Shown here one piece after another: positions 24,039-34,784 of a stretch of DNA of 64,000 nt. Numbering within the stretch: position 1 is the first letter of the stretch; each line of letters opens with the position of its first letter. This DNA is from Mxb001 sp964537955 (GTDB lineage: Bacteria; Actinomycetota; Actinomycetes; S36-B12), in contig CAZICY010000001.1 of the NCBI GenBank assembly GCA_964537955.1, positions 61,415 through 125,414 of the forward strand, written 5' to 3'. The notes below the pieces were generated by a model. It was not told the DNA's origin and did not search any database. It worked only from the letters and a program-made list of their open reading frames with translations. The translations under genes were made by a program, and so were the position numbers.

Positions 24039-26840
24039 TCACTTGCGCTTGCGCTTGGCCCGCTCCGCGCGGCGGCGCTCGGCCCGGCTCGCATTGGGAT
24101 CGACCTCGATCTCCTCGCCGTCGGCCTGCAGAGTCTCGTGCGTGACCCCGCCGTCCGCGGAAGGAGCGGAGTATTCGAGCAGCTGCGGGCGCGAGGGACC
24201 CAGTCCCTTGGCCGTGATCTCCGGGGCAGCGGCCTTGGCGGCCTTCGCGGAGGTCACGGCGGCGGCGATCGCCTGGACCGCAGCCGATGCCGGAGCCTCC
24301 GTCACCGCGGCGGCTGCCTGCTCGGCCTCCTCGCTCACGGCTGGTGGTGCCTGCACCTCGACGTGGAAGAGGTAGCCGACCGTCTCCTCCTTGATGGCGT
24401 CCATCATTGCCGTGAAGAGCTCGTATCCCTCGCGCTGGTACTCGATGAGGGGATCGCGCTGAGCCATCGCGCGCAGGCCGATCCCGTCGCGCAGGTAGTC
24501 CATCTCGTAGAGGTGCTCGCGCCACTTGCGGTCGAGCACGGAGAGGATGACGCGTCGCTCCAGCTCGCGCATCACCTCCTCGCCGAGCTCGGACTCGCGC
24601 AGGTCGTAGGCCAGGTGGATGTCGTTGGTGAGTTCCTCGGTGAGGAACTCCGCGGACAGCCCTGCGCGACCGGAGCCGGACTGCTCCTCGAGCTCGGCCA
24701 CGGTGATGCCCACGGGATAGAGCTGCTTGAGCGCGGTCCACAGCTGATCGAGGTCCCAGTCCTCGGGGTAGCCCTCGGCCGTGGCGGAGGTGACGTAGCC
24801 CGCGACCACCTCGTCGAGGAAGGTGCGCACCTGCTCGTGGATGTCGGCGCCCTCGAGGACCTGCTTGCGCTCGTCATAGATCACCAGGCGCTGCCGGTTG
24901 AGGACGTCGTCGTACTTCAGGACGTCCTTGCGGATCTCGAAGTTCTGCGACTCCACGGACGTCTGGGCGGAGCGGATGGCATTGGTCACCATCTTGGCCT
25001 CGATGGGGACGTCGTCCGGGACGTTGAACCTGCGCAGGAAGGCGTCGACCATCTCGGCCTTGAACAGGCGCATGAGGTCGTCCTCGAGCGACAGGTAGAA
25101 GCGCGTCTCGCCCGGATCGCCCTGGCGGCCGGACCGGCCGCGGAGCTGGTTGTCGATGCGGCGCGACTCATGGCGCTCCGTGCCGAGGACGTAGAGGCCG
25201 CCGAGGGCGATGACCTCCTCGTGCTCGGCTGCCACGGACTCCTGAGCGGCGGCCAGCGCCTCCGGCCACGCGGCCTCGTAGGCCTGCGGGTCCTCCACCG
25301 GGTCGAGCCCGCGGCGCTCGAGCTCCTGGGCGGCCCGGAACTCCGGATTGCCGCCGAGCATGATGTCGGTCCCGCGCCCGGCCATGTTGGTGGCGACCGT
25401 CACCGAGCCCTTGCGGCCCGCCTCGGCGATGATCGACGCCTCCCGCTCGTGGTTCTTGGCGTTGAGGACCTCGTGTCGCACGCCGCGCTTCTTGAGCTCC
25501 TGGGAGATGAGCTCGGACTTCTCGACGCTGGTCGTGCCGATGAGGACGGGCTGCCCCGCCTGGTGCCGTTCCTCGATGTCGTCGATGACGGCGGCGTACT
25601 TGGCGTCCTCCGTGCGATAGACCAGGTCGGGCTCGTCCAGCCTGACCATGGGCCGGTTGGTGGGGATCGGCACCACGCCGAGCTTGTAGATCTGATGGAA
25701 CTCGTTGGCCTCCGTCATGGCCGTTCCGGTCATCCCGGAGAGCTTGTCGTAGAGCCGGAAGTAGTTCTGGAGCGTGATCGTGGCGAGGGTCTGGTTCTCG
25801 GCCTTGATCTCCACGCCCTCCTTCGCCTCGATCGCCTGGTGCAGGCCCTCGTTGTAGCGGCGCCCCTTGAGCAGGCGACCGGTGTGCTCGTCGACGATGA
25901 GGATCTCCCCGTCGAGGATGACGTAGTCGCGATCGCGCTTGAAGAGCTCCTTGGCCCGGACGGCGTTGTTGAGGAAGCCGACGAGCGGCGTGTTGACGGT
26001 GTCGTAGAGGTTCTCGATCCCGAGTTGGTCCTCGACCTTGTCGATCGCCGCCTCGAGCACGCCGATCGTCTTCTTCTTCTCGTCGACCTCGTAGTCCTCG
26101 TCGCGGTTGAGGAGGCGGGCGATCCGGGCGAACTCGGCGTACCACTTCGTGGGCTGGTCGGCGGGCCCGCTGATGATGAGGGGCGTGCGCGCCTCGTCGA
26201 CGAGGATCGAGTCGACCTCGTCGACGACGGCGAAGTTGTGTCCACGCTGGACCATCTCCGACGTAGACCACGCCATGTTGTCGCGGAGGTAGTCGAATCC
26301 GAACTCGTTGTTGGTGCCATAGGTGATGTCCGCGGCGTAGGCCTCGCGCCGCTCCGCCGGTGTCATGTGGGCGAGGATGACCCCGATCTTGAGCCCGAGG
26401 AACCGATGGATGCGGCCCATCCACTCCGAGTCGCGCTCGGCGAGGTAGTCGTTGACCGTGACGACGTGGACGCCCTTGCCCGAGAGGGCGTTGAGATAGG
26501 AGGGCAGGGTGGCGACGAGGGTCTTGCCCTCGCCGGTGCGCATCTCGGCGATGTTGCCGAGGTGGAGCGCGCCGCCGCCCATGAGCTGGACGTCGTAGTG
26601 GCGCTGACCGAGCGTGCGCCGGGAGGCCTCGCGGACGGTCGCGAAGGCCTCCGGCAGGAGGTCGTCGAGGCTCTCGCCGTTGTCCAGGCGGGTGCGGTAC
26701 TCGTTGGTGAGCCCCCGGAGCTCCTCGTCGGTCATGGCCACGAAGTCGTCCTCGATGGCGTTGACCTGACGGGCGATGCTCTCAAGGGTGCGCAGGGTCT
26801 TGCCCTCACCCGCGCGGAGGATCTTGTCCAGGATGCCCAC
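24039..26840 (-). CDS. secA: Protein translocase ATPase SecA
   Basis: SecA drives preproteins through SecYEG. The 933-residue product has the Walker A segment MRTGEGKTLVATLP, DEVDSILVDEARTPLIISG in NBD1, TNMAGRGTDIMLGG in NBD2 and a GRSGRQGDPGETRFYLSLED motif. The C terminus is basic and lacks the cysteine zinc-binding domain of E. coli SecA, as in actinobacterial SecA1. The start is GTG. In mycobacteria hpf precedes secA1; here a LuxR-type regulator takes that place. Confidence 0.97.
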   Translation of the reverse strand: MGILDKILRAGEGKTLRTLESIARQVNAIEDDFVAMTDEELRGLTNEYRTRLDNGESLDDLLPEAFATVREASRRTLGQRHYDVQLMGGGALHLGNIAEMRTGEGKTLVATLPSYLNALSGKGVHVVTVNDYLAERDSEWMGRIHRFLGLKIGVILAHMTPAERREAYAADITYGTNNEFGFDYLRDNMAWSTSEMVQRGHNFAVVDEVDSILVDEARTPLIISGPADQPTKWYAEFARIARLLNRDEDYEVDEKKKTIGVLEAAIDKVEDQLGIENLYDTVNTPLVGFLNNAVRAKELFKRDRDYVILDGEILIVDEHTGRLLKGRRYNEGLHQAIEAKEGVEIKAENQTLATITLQNYFRLYDKLSGMTGTAMTEANEFHQIYKLGVVPIPTNRPMVRLDEPDLVYRTEDAKYAAVIDDIEERHQAGQPVLIGTTSVEKSELISQELKKRGVRHEVLNAKNHEREASIIAEAGRKGSVTVATNMAGRGTDIMLGGNPEFRAAQELERRGLDPVEDPQAYEAAWPEALAAAQESVAAEHEEVIALGGLYVLGTERHESRRIDNQLRGRSGRQGDPGETRFYLSLEDDLMRLFKAEMVDAFLRRFNVPDDVPIEAKMVTNAIRSAQTSVESQNFEIRKDVLKYDDVLNRQRLVIYDERKQVLEGADIHEQVRTFLDEVVAGYVTSATAEGYPEDWDLDQLWTALKQLYPVGITVAELEEQSGSGRAGLSAEFLTEELTNDIHLAYDLRESELGEEVMRELERRVILSVLDRKWREHLYEMDYLRDGIGLRAMAQRDPLIEYQREGYELFTAMMDAIKEETVGYLFHVEVQAPPAVSEEAEQAAAAVTEAPASAAVQAIAAAVTSAKAAKAAAPEITAKGLGPSRPQLLEYSAPSADGGVTHETLQADGEEIEVDPNASRAERRRAERAKRKRK

Positions 26841-26868
26841 TGGATCATCCTAGACAGGGGCGATCCGG

Positions 26869-27492
26869 CTAGCCCGGGGCGGCAGGCGAGGGGCTCCCCG
26901 CGGGCGAGCGATCCCCGTCGATGCGCACGAGCCCCCATCGCGCCGCGCGCACCACCGCCTCCGTGCGCGAGCGCACCTGCAGCTTCTCGTAGAGGCGCCG
27001 GACATGGTTCTTGACGGTGTTGTCGCTGATGACCAGCGCCTCGGCGATCTCGTGATTGGTGCTGCCGGCGCACAGCAGCGCGAGCACCTGGGACTCGCGG
27101 CGCGTGAGCGCCGGCGGACGACCCCCCGCCCCGTCAGGGCGCACGCCGGCGTTGACGACCGTGCGGCCCTCGGCCACGGCGCGCGCCGCCTGCACGAGCG
27201 CTGCCTCGTCCACGTCACGATCGACGGCGCCGCGCGCGCCCGCGGACACCAGCGTCGCCAGCAGGTCGGGCGTGGCGGCGCCCACGATGAGCAGCAGCGG
27301 AGTGCCCGCGTGCGCGTCGCGCATGAGCGCGATGTCCTCGGCGGTGGTGGATGCGGGGATCTCCCAGACCACCACGCTCGCTCCCGTGCTGGACGCGTCG
27401 TCCGGGATGGCCCAACCGGCATCGACGAGGACGGCCTGGATACCGCGCCGCATGACGGGGGTGGCGACGACGATCGCGGACGGCGACGTCAT
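26869..27492 (-). CDS. LuxR/NarL-family regulator with a degenerate receiver domain
   Basis: The 207-residue product has a clear C-terminal LuxR helix-turn-helix (LTRRESQVLALL, then NHEIAEALVISDNTVKNHVR, residues about 125-190). The N-terminal 115 residues resemble a receiver domain but lack the acidic pair after the first strand, and the usual phospho-aspartate position is occupied by the WEI of ASVVVWEIPAS. It is therefore unlikely to be a normal phosphorylated response regulator. It lies between comF and secA on the same strand. Target genes are unknown. Confidence 0.8.
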   Translation of the reverse strand: MTSPSAIVVATPVMRRGIQAVLVDAGWAIPDDASSTGASVVVWEIPASTTAEDIALMRDAHAGTPLLLIVGAATPDLLATLVSAGARGAVDRDVDEAALVQAARAVAEGRTVVNAGVRPDGAGGRPPALTRRESQVLALLCAGSTNHEIAEALVISDNTVKNHVRRLYEKLQVRSRTEAVVRAARWGLVRIDGDRSPAGSPSPAAPG

Positions 27493-27553
27493 CCGGGGAC
27501 CAGGCACGAGCCCAGTCTCCTGGACCTGCTCCCCAACCTGCCTCCGGACCCGA

Positions 27554-28315
27554 CTAGTGACCGGCCCGCGATGTCGCGGCGATCGCGGCGGCGGCGACGT
27601 GGCACGCCCCCGCAGCCCGCAGCGCCCGCGCGGCCTCGGCGATGGTGGCACCCGTCGTGACGATGTCGTCGACCACGACGACCGGGCCCGCCGGCAGGCC
27701 CGTGCCCGCCAGGGCTCCGGTGAGGTTGACCCGGCGCTCCGCGGCGGACAGGCCCGCCTGGTCGCGCGGCTGCCGCACGTGGCGCAGGCAGTGCACGACG
27801 CGTATGCGCGGAGCGGTGATCGGCATCCCCTCGACCGCACAGCGCACGACGCGCGCCCACGCATCCTCTCCGCGTCTTCGCAGCGCAGCAGCGGACGCGG
27901 GCACGGGCACGACGGTGATGGGCGCAGCAGCGTCGCAGCAACCCGCCAGCGCTGAGGCCGACGCCGCGAGCGCCGCGGCGAGCGCCGGCGCAAGACGCGC
28001 GGCCATGTCGCGGCGGCCGTCTTCCTTCCACGCGGTGAGTGCACGTCGCGCGGTGCCGGAGTAGTCCGAGACCACGTGAGTGGGCACCCAGTGCGTGGGC
28101 GCGGGGGTCGGGCGGTGTCGCCGCGGAGCGCCGAGCAACCCGGCCTCGCAGTCAGGACACAGCACCCACCCGGGGCATCCGCAGCCCGCGCACGCAGCCG
28201 GCGCACCCAGGCCCACGACGTCTTCGAGGGCGCTCGCGATGCGCCGGATGGCCCCGGCGCTTCCGAGGGCGGCCGACGTCCAGGATGCGACTCCTGGGTC
28301 ACGTGGGGCAGGCAT
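27554..28315 (-). CDS. comF: ComF-family phosphoribosyltransferase-like protein
   Basis: The 253-residue product has an N-terminal zinc knuckle (CAGCGCPGWVLCPDC) and a C-terminal PRTase fold with the PRPP loop VVVVDDIVTTGATI. ComF proteins are needed for DNA uptake in naturally competent bacteria, but in actinobacteria the role is undefined. ATG 28315 was chosen over an upstream open frame because it gives a compact N terminus before the zinc knuckle. It is divergent from ahcY. Confidence 0.85.
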   Translation of the reverse strand: MPAPRDPGVASWTSAALGSAGAIRRIASALEDVVGLGAPAACAGCGCPGWVLCPDCEAGLLGAPRRHRPTPAPTHWVPTHVVSDYSGTARRALTAWKEDGRRDMAARLAPALAAALAASASALAGCCDAAAPITVVPVPASAAALRRRGEDAWARVVRCAVEGMPITAPRIRVVHCLRHVRQPRDQAGLSAAERRVNLTGALAGTGLPAGPVVVVDDIVTTGATIAEAARALRAAGACHVAAAAIAATSRAGH

Positions 28316-28496
28316 GCTCCAGTGACGCCCTCCCCCGCACCTCGAGGAAGCTGTCCGCGTGGTTGGTGGACAGGTGGCGGCAGCCGCGCCTGTGCGCACC
28401 ATGCCGTTATGGCGGTAGGCTGTGTCTCACGCCCGCCGGACCATCGAAGCCTCGTGCCGTCCGCCGGCCACTCCACTCTCCACGAGGTGCACCTCC

Positions 28497-29945
<1,449 letters not shown>

Positions 29946-29970
29946 GCACCTTCGCCACACAACTGACGAA

Positions 29971-30017
29971 GCATGCGCAGGGCCGGATGATGTCGATGTC
30001 TCCGGCCCTGCGCATGC
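29971..30017. repeat. Perfect 16-bp hairpin between ahcY and the CPBP protease gene
   Basis: GCATGCGCAGGGCCGG (29971-29986) and its exact complement (30002-30017) enclose a 15-base loop. No run of T follows on the plus strand. It could be a U-less terminator for ahcY or a translation-controlling structure, because the loop contains ATGATG, where the frame of the next gene begins. Confidence 0.8.
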
Positions 30018-30754
30018 GCGCGCCCGCCGACTACCCCGGGTGTCCCATCACGGTCGACATCGCCCTGGCCGAGGGCCGCACCCTGCGGGCCCCCAAGTGG
30101 GGGATCCCTGACGCGATCATCCCGCTCCTCGGCTTCGTCCTCATCTCCGTGGCGGTGGTCGTCGGCGGCCAATTCCTCGGCTTGCCCCTCACCTGGCTGC
30201 TCCTCCTCGGCATCACCCTGCCCTGGATCGCCCTCGCGGGCTGGCCCCTGCTCACCACGTCCTTCCAGGGCAATGGGCCGCGGATCGACCTGGGCCTGCG
30301 TCTCACCTGGAGCGACCTCGGCTGGGGGGTGATCGGCGGGGTCGCCGCACTCGTGGCCGGAGGCACGGTTGCCGTCCTCATCCAGGCCGTCTTCGGCGAG
30401 TTCACCTCGGCCGCGGGCGAGGTGGGCCAGCAACTGCGCGATGAGGGTCCGCTTCTCGCCGTGGTCGTGTTTGCCCTGTGCGTGGCCATCGGCGCTCCGA
30501 TCGCCGAGGAGATCGCCTTCCGCGGCATGGCGTACAACGCCCTGGCCAAGCGGGGCCTGAGCACCGCCTGGGTCATCGCCATCACGACCCTGGCCTTCAG
30601 CCTGTTCCACCTCGAGCCGATGCGCGCGCCCATCCTCCTCGCCAGCGGCCTCGTGCTCGGGGTCCTGCGATGGCGGACCCGCAGTCTCGGGGCCCCCATC
30701 GTGGCCCACGCCGTCAACAACCTGCCAGGAGCAGCATTCCTGCTCGTGGGATGA
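29987..30754 (+). CDS. CPBP-family intramembrane glutamic endopeptidase
   Basis: The product, up to 255 residues, has about seven membrane helices and the three CPBP/Rce1-like motifs: EEIAFRG, FSLFHLE and HAVNN. Such proteins are membrane peptidases or bacteriocin-immunity-like proteins. The longest frame starts at ATG 29987 in the loop of a hairpin; ATG 30014 at the end of the right arm is an alternative. It lies 12 bp before mtrA, in the place where tmk is usually found, so it may be cotranscribed with the MtrAB system. Confidence 0.85.
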   Translation: MMSMSPALRMRAPADYPGCPITVDIALAEGRTLRAPKWGIPDAIIPLLGFVLISVAVVVGGQFLGLPLTWLLLLGITLPWIALAGWPLLTTSFQGNGPRIDLGLRLTWSDLGWGVIGGVAALVAGGTVAVLIQAVFGEFTSAAGEVGQQLRDEGPLLAVVVFALCVAIGAPIAEEIAFRGMAYNALAKRGLSTAWVIAITTLAFSLFHLEPMRAPILLASGLVLGVLRWRTRSLGAPIVAHAVNNLPGAAFLLVG

Positions 30755-30766
30755 CACCATGATCCC

Positions 30767-31444
30767 GTGAGAGGACGAGTCCTGGTCGTCGACGACGACG
30801 TGGCCCTGGCCGAGATGCTCGGCATCGTCCTGCGGGGCGAGGGCTTCGACCCGGTGTTCTGCTCGGACGGCGGCGACGCACTGCAGGCGTTCCGCGACTC
30901 CCGTCCCGACATCATCCTGCTCGACCTCATGCTCCCCGGGATGGACGGCATCGACGTGTGCCGCGCGATCCGTCAGGAGTCAGGCGTGCCCATCGTCATG
31001 CTCACGGCCAAGAACGACACGGTCGACGTGGTGCTCGGGCTCGAGTCCGGCGCAGACGACTACGTCGTCAAGCCCTTCAAGCCCAAGGAGCTCGTTGCAC
31101 GCCTGCGTGCGCGCGTACGTCGCAGTGACGAGCCTGCGGTGGGGACCCTGGAGATCGGCGATGTCACCATCGACGTGGCCGGCCATGTCGTGCGCCGTGG
31201 TGACAGGATCATCCCGCTGACTCCGCTGGAGTTCGACCTGCTCGTGTGCCTCGCGCGCAAGCCGTGGCAGGTGTTCACGCGCGAGGTGCTGCTGCAGGAG
31301 GTCTGGGGCTACCGCCACGCGGCCGACACCCGTCTCGTCAACGTCCATGTGCAGCGACTGCGCGCCAAGATCGAGCACGATCCGGAGCACCCCGAGATCG
31401 TCCTCACGGTGCGCGGCGTGGGATACAAGGCCGGCCCGCCATGA
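30767..31444 (+). CDS. mtrA: Two-component response regulator MtrA
   Basis: MtrA is the OmpR-type regulator that links cell-wall metabolism, division and replication in actinobacteria. The receiver has the acidic pair DDD at 9-11 and the phospho-acceptor Asp53 in ILLDLMLPGMDG, and the winged helix-turn-helix spans about residues 130-225. The GTG start gives 225 residues. The stop overlaps the mtrB start (ATGA). Confidence 0.96.
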   Translation: MRGRVLVVDDDVALAEMLGIVLRGEGFDPVFCSDGGDALQAFRDSRPDIILLDLMLPGMDGIDVCRAIRQESGVPIVMLTAKNDTVDVVLGLESGADDYVVKPFKPKELVARLRARVRRSDEPAVGTLEIGDVTIDVAGHVVRRGDRIIPLTPLEFDLLVCLARKPWQVFTREVLLQEVWGYRHAADTRLVNVHVQRLRAKIEHDPEHPEIVLTVRGVGYKAGPP

Positions 31445-33093
31445 CCGCCGGCCCGACGAGTCCCCCGACTCCGAAGGCTTCCCGGGCCCCGATGCACCTG
31501 GTCACGCTGTGGCGACGGTCCCTGCTCCTGCGGGTCACCGTGACCACCCTGATCCTGTCGATCATCGTCATGACCGTCCTGGGATTCCTGCTCCTGTCGC
31601 GCGTGACCACAGGGCTGCTGGACTCAGCCGAGCGCACCGCCGTGACCGAGGCCAGCGCTGGACTCGCCGACGCGCAGCGCATCTCGGCGGCCGCGGCATC
31701 GGGCACGAGCGCCGCGTCCCCCGCGAGCATCGTCGACACCATCGTCGCTTCCCTGGCTGCGCGCGCCGGCTCGCCCCCGCAGTACGACGTCCTGCTGCTG
31801 GCGGGCGAGACCGAGGGTGCCGCGCCCGAGCGCGGCACCAACCTCGTGTCCGATGCAAGCGTCCCGCCGGCGCTGCGCGAGACCGTGCTGCTCACCGAGC
31901 GGCAGTCATGGACCTACACCGAGATCCGCTATCTCGACGGCCGCAGCGCACCGGGGATCGTCGTCGGTGCCCCCCTCGCTGTCACCGACGTGGGCACCTA
32001 CGAGCTCTACTACCTCTTCCCGCTCACCAACGAGGCGAGCACCCTGGACCTCGTCCGCAGCACGGTGATCGGCACGGGCGTCTTGCTCGTCATCCTGCTG
32101 GGAGCGGTCGCAGCCATCGTGACCCGCCAGGTGGTCGCTCCGGTCCGCTCGGCAGCCCGCGTCGCCGAGCAGTTCTCCGAGGGGCACCTGCGCGAGCGCA
32201 TGGCCGTCCGCGGCGAAGACGACCTCGCGCGGCTCGCCATGGCGTTCAACGACATGGCCGCGAGCCTGGAGCAGCAGATCCACCGCCTCGAGGAGCTCTC
32301 AGCGGTGCAGCAGCGCTTCGTCTCGGACGTCTCGCACGAGCTCCGCACGCCCCTCACCACGATCCGCATGGCCGCCGACCTCATCTTCGAGAGCCGCGGA
32401 GAGCTCGATCCGCCCACGGCGCGGTCGGCCGAGCTCCTGCAGAACCAACTCGACCGCTTCGAGAACCTCCTCGGCGACCTGCTCGAGATCTCCCGCTACG
32501 ACGCCGGCGCGGCCGTGCTCGACCTCGAGACCATCGATCTTGTCGCCCTGGTGCGGGGCGCGGCCGAGTCTGCACGTCCCCTGGCTGAGCGGCGCGGCAG
32601 CGACATCATCGTCCAGGCCCGCCTCGACCCATGCCCCGTGGAGTGCGATCCCCGGCGCGTGGACCGCATCCTGCGCAACCTGCTGGACAACGCCGTCGAG
32701 CACGGCGAGGGCCAGCCCATCGACGTCACCGTGGATGGCGATGGATCGGCTGTCGCGGTGACGGTGCGCGATCACGGCGTCGGCCTGTCCGATGAGGACA
32801 TCGCGCACGTCTTCGACAGGTTCTGGCGCGCCGATCCGGCCCGGGCGCGTACCACCGGGGGCACGGGCCTGGGCCTGTCCATTGCCCTCGAGGACACCCG
32901 GCTGCATGCGGGGTGGCTCGAGGCGTGGGGATCCCCCGGAGAGGGCGCCTGCTTCCGGCTGACCCTCCCGTGCCGCGCCGACGTCACCCTCGATCGATCG
33001 CCGCTGCCGCTGGTGCCCGGGGATGACATCGAGACCGCCGACGAGGCCGTCGACGCGGCCGTCGAGGTGGACGCAGCGGAGGCGCGCGCATGA
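31441..33093 (+). CDS. mtrB: Sensor histidine kinase MtrB
   Basis: MtrB is the membrane kinase partner of MtrA. The 550-residue product has membrane helices at about 32-55 and 205-230 around an extracytoplasmic sensor domain, then a HAMP domain, the phospho-histidine box FVSDVSHELRTPLTT and the ATPase motifs NLLDNAVEHG, DHGVGLSD and GGTGLGLSI. ATG 31441 overlaps the mtrA stop; the frame is open upstream but lies within mtrA. Confidence 0.96.
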   Translation: MTAGPTSPPTPKASRAPMHLVTLWRRSLLLRVTVTTLILSIIVMTVLGFLLLSRVTTGLLDSAERTAVTEASAGLADAQRISAAAASGTSAASPASIVDTIVASLAARAGSPPQYDVLLLAGETEGAAPERGTNLVSDASVPPALRETVLLTERQSWTYTEIRYLDGRSAPGIVVGAPLAVTDVGTYELYYLFPLTNEASTLDLVRSTVIGTGVLLVILLGAVAAIVTRQVVAPVRSAARVAEQFSEGHLRERMAVRGEDDLARLAMAFNDMAASLEQQIHRLEELSAVQQRFVSDVSHELRTPLTTIRMAADLIFESRGELDPPTARSAELLQNQLDRFENLLGDLLEISRYDAGAAVLDLETIDLVALVRGAAESARPLAERRGSDIIVQARLDPCPVECDPRRVDRILRNLLDNAVEHGEGQPIDVTVDGDGSAVAVTVRDHGVGLSDEDIAHVFDRFWRADPARARTTGGTGLGLSIALEDTRLHAGWLEAWGSPGEGACFRLTLPCRADVTLDRSPLPLVPGDDIETADEAVDAAVEVDAAEARA

Positions 33094-34784
33094 GGCCCTC
33101 TCGCGGCGCGTGGGCCGCGCTCATGGTGCCGCTCCTGGCGGCCTGCGCCTCGATCCCCACAAGCGGCCCCATCCAGCAGGGCGTCGAAGTGGGCGTCGAG
33201 ACCACCGACCAGGTGATCCGCGTGATCGCTCGGCCGCCCCAGCCGGACATGACCCCTACCGAGATCGTGTCCGGCTTCCTCCAGGCCTCGGCGTCCTTCG
33301 AGGACGACCATGCGGTCGCCCGCGAGTACCTCACTAACGAGGCGGCGGTCATGTGGGATCCCTCGCGCAGCGTGAGCGTCTACGACGGCGTCCCGACGAT
33401 CGTCCCCGATGGCGTCACCGAGGTCGACATGACGGCCACCCGGGTCGGGTCCATCGACGACGAGGGCCGCTACGAGGTGGCGCTCGCGGGAGGGCTCATC
33501 AAGGAGACCTTCCGCATGGACTTCGTGAACGGCAACTGGCGCATCGCGACGCCACCCCAGGGCCTGCTCCTGTCGCGCTCCGACGTGGATCGGGCCTTCC
33601 GGGCCTTCGACGTCTACTTCCTCGACCCCGCCTACGCCACGCTCGTGCCGGACCCGCGCTACTTCGCCGTGGACGGGCCCACGCCGGCCACGGCCCTCAC
33701 CCGTGCTCTGCTGCGCGGCCCGACCGAGTGGCTGGCGCCCGCCGTGCGCACCGGCTTCCCCGACGGCTCGACGCTGGCCGTCAACGCGGTGCCCGTCGTC
33801 GACGGCGTGGCACGCGTCGACCTCGATCCGCAGGTGAGGCTGGCCGACGAGCAGACCCGGCGTGCCTTCTCCGCGCAGCTCGCCTGGACATTGCGCCAGG
33901 TCCCCGGCGTGCGCTTCATCGACCTCAACGCGGGCGGACAGGTGCTCGACGTCACGGGCACGCAGAACCCCCAGCCCGTCGATGCCTGGCCCGCCTACGA
34001 TCCCAACGCCATGCCGGGAGGCGACGCCCCCCTCGGAGTGCTGAGCGGGCGGGTGATCGACCTCGACGGGATCCCTCCGCTTCCCGTCCCGGGAGCGGCC
34101 GGACTCGCCAACCCTCCGCTCGATGGCCTGGCCGTCTCCTGGTCGGCGGAGCGCGTGGCCGCGCTCGACGCCGATGCCCGGCTGTGGCTGGGGACCCTGG
34201 CGCCCGGGTCAGCGCTGGTGGAGGCGTCGGTCGATCCGGGCCAGTCGCGCCCGTCCTTCGGTCGCGGGGACGACGCGTGGGTGGTGGGGCCCGACGGGAC
34301 CCTGCAGCGGGTCGATCCCGACGGCAACGCCATCGTGGTCCCGGTGGACGGCCTCAGCCCCAGGGCTCAGCTGGAGTCCATCGCGATCAGTCGAGACGGC
34401 ACGCGCGCGGCCCTCACGATCCGGCGCGGTCCGCGGACCTTCGTCATGCTGTCCATCATCACCGTGCGCGAGGGCGCCCTGCGCATCGAGTCTCCCGTGC
34501 GCGTCGACAACCGACTGACCACGGTGAGCGACGTGGCCTGGGCGGACGACAATCGGCTCGTGGCCCTGGGCGTCGATGGCGCAGGCGCTCCGGGGGTCTT
34601 CGAAATCGACATCAGCCGATGGCAGGTGCGCGCACTCGGCGCGCCGCAGGGCGCCGTGCGCGTGGCGGCCGCCCCCGGCTCGCCGATCCTGCTCGCGACG
34701 GCGGACCAGCTCATCTGGAGCTACACCTCGGGCCCGTGGCGCCTGGGCCCCCAGGGGTCCAGCCCGGCCTACCCGGGGGGCTAG
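33090..34784 (+). CDS. lpqB: Lipoprotein LpqB
   Basis: LpqB is the extracytoplasmic lipoprotein that interacts with the MtrB sensor domain. The lipobox LLAAC puts the lipid on Cys19. A GerMN-like domain (about 200-320) and a C-terminal beta-propeller-like region follow. The ATG start overlaps the mtrB stop, so mtrA-mtrB-lpqB is one operon. It ends in a CTAG shared with manA on the other strand. Confidence 0.94.
   Translation: MRPSRGAWAALMVPLLAACASIPTSGPIQQGVEVGVETTDQVIRVIARPPQPDMTPTEIVSGFLQASASFEDDHAVAREYLTNEAAVMWDPSRSVSVYDGVPTIVPDGVTEVDMTATRVGSIDDEGRYEVALAGGLIKETFRMDFVNGNWRIATPPQGLLLSRSDVDRAFRAFDVYFLDPAYATLVPDPRYFAVDGPTPATALTRALLRGPTEWLAPAVRTGFPDGSTLAVNAVPVVDGVARVDLDPQVRLADEQTRRAFSAQLAWTLRQVPGVRFIDLNAGGQVLDVTGTQNPQPVDAWPAYDPNAMPGGDAPLGVLSGRVIDLDGIPPLPVPGAAGLANPPLDGLAVSWSAERVAALDADARLWLGTLAPGSALVEASVDPGQSRPSFGRGDDAWVVGPDGTLQRVDPDGNAIVVPVDGLSPRAQLESIAISRDGTRAALTIRRGPRTFVMLSIITVREGALRIESPVRVDNRLTTVSDVAWADDNRLVALGVDGAGAPGVFEIDISRWQVRALGAPQGAVRVAAAPGSPILLATADQLIWSYTSGPWRLGPQGSSPAYPGG

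Noticed and set aside
23967..27014. A 1015-codon open frame on the plus strand opposite secA
   Set aside because: It is the mirror of a highly biased GC3 gene. The product is a Val/Leu/Asp/His-rich composition with no recognisable domain, and the minus strand encodes intact SecA.
28316..28496. Possible S-adenosylhomocysteine riboswitch upstream of ahcY
   Set aside because: The 181-bp gap has GC-rich hairpins, but I could not match the conserved core of the SAH riboswitch. A covariance-model search would settle it.
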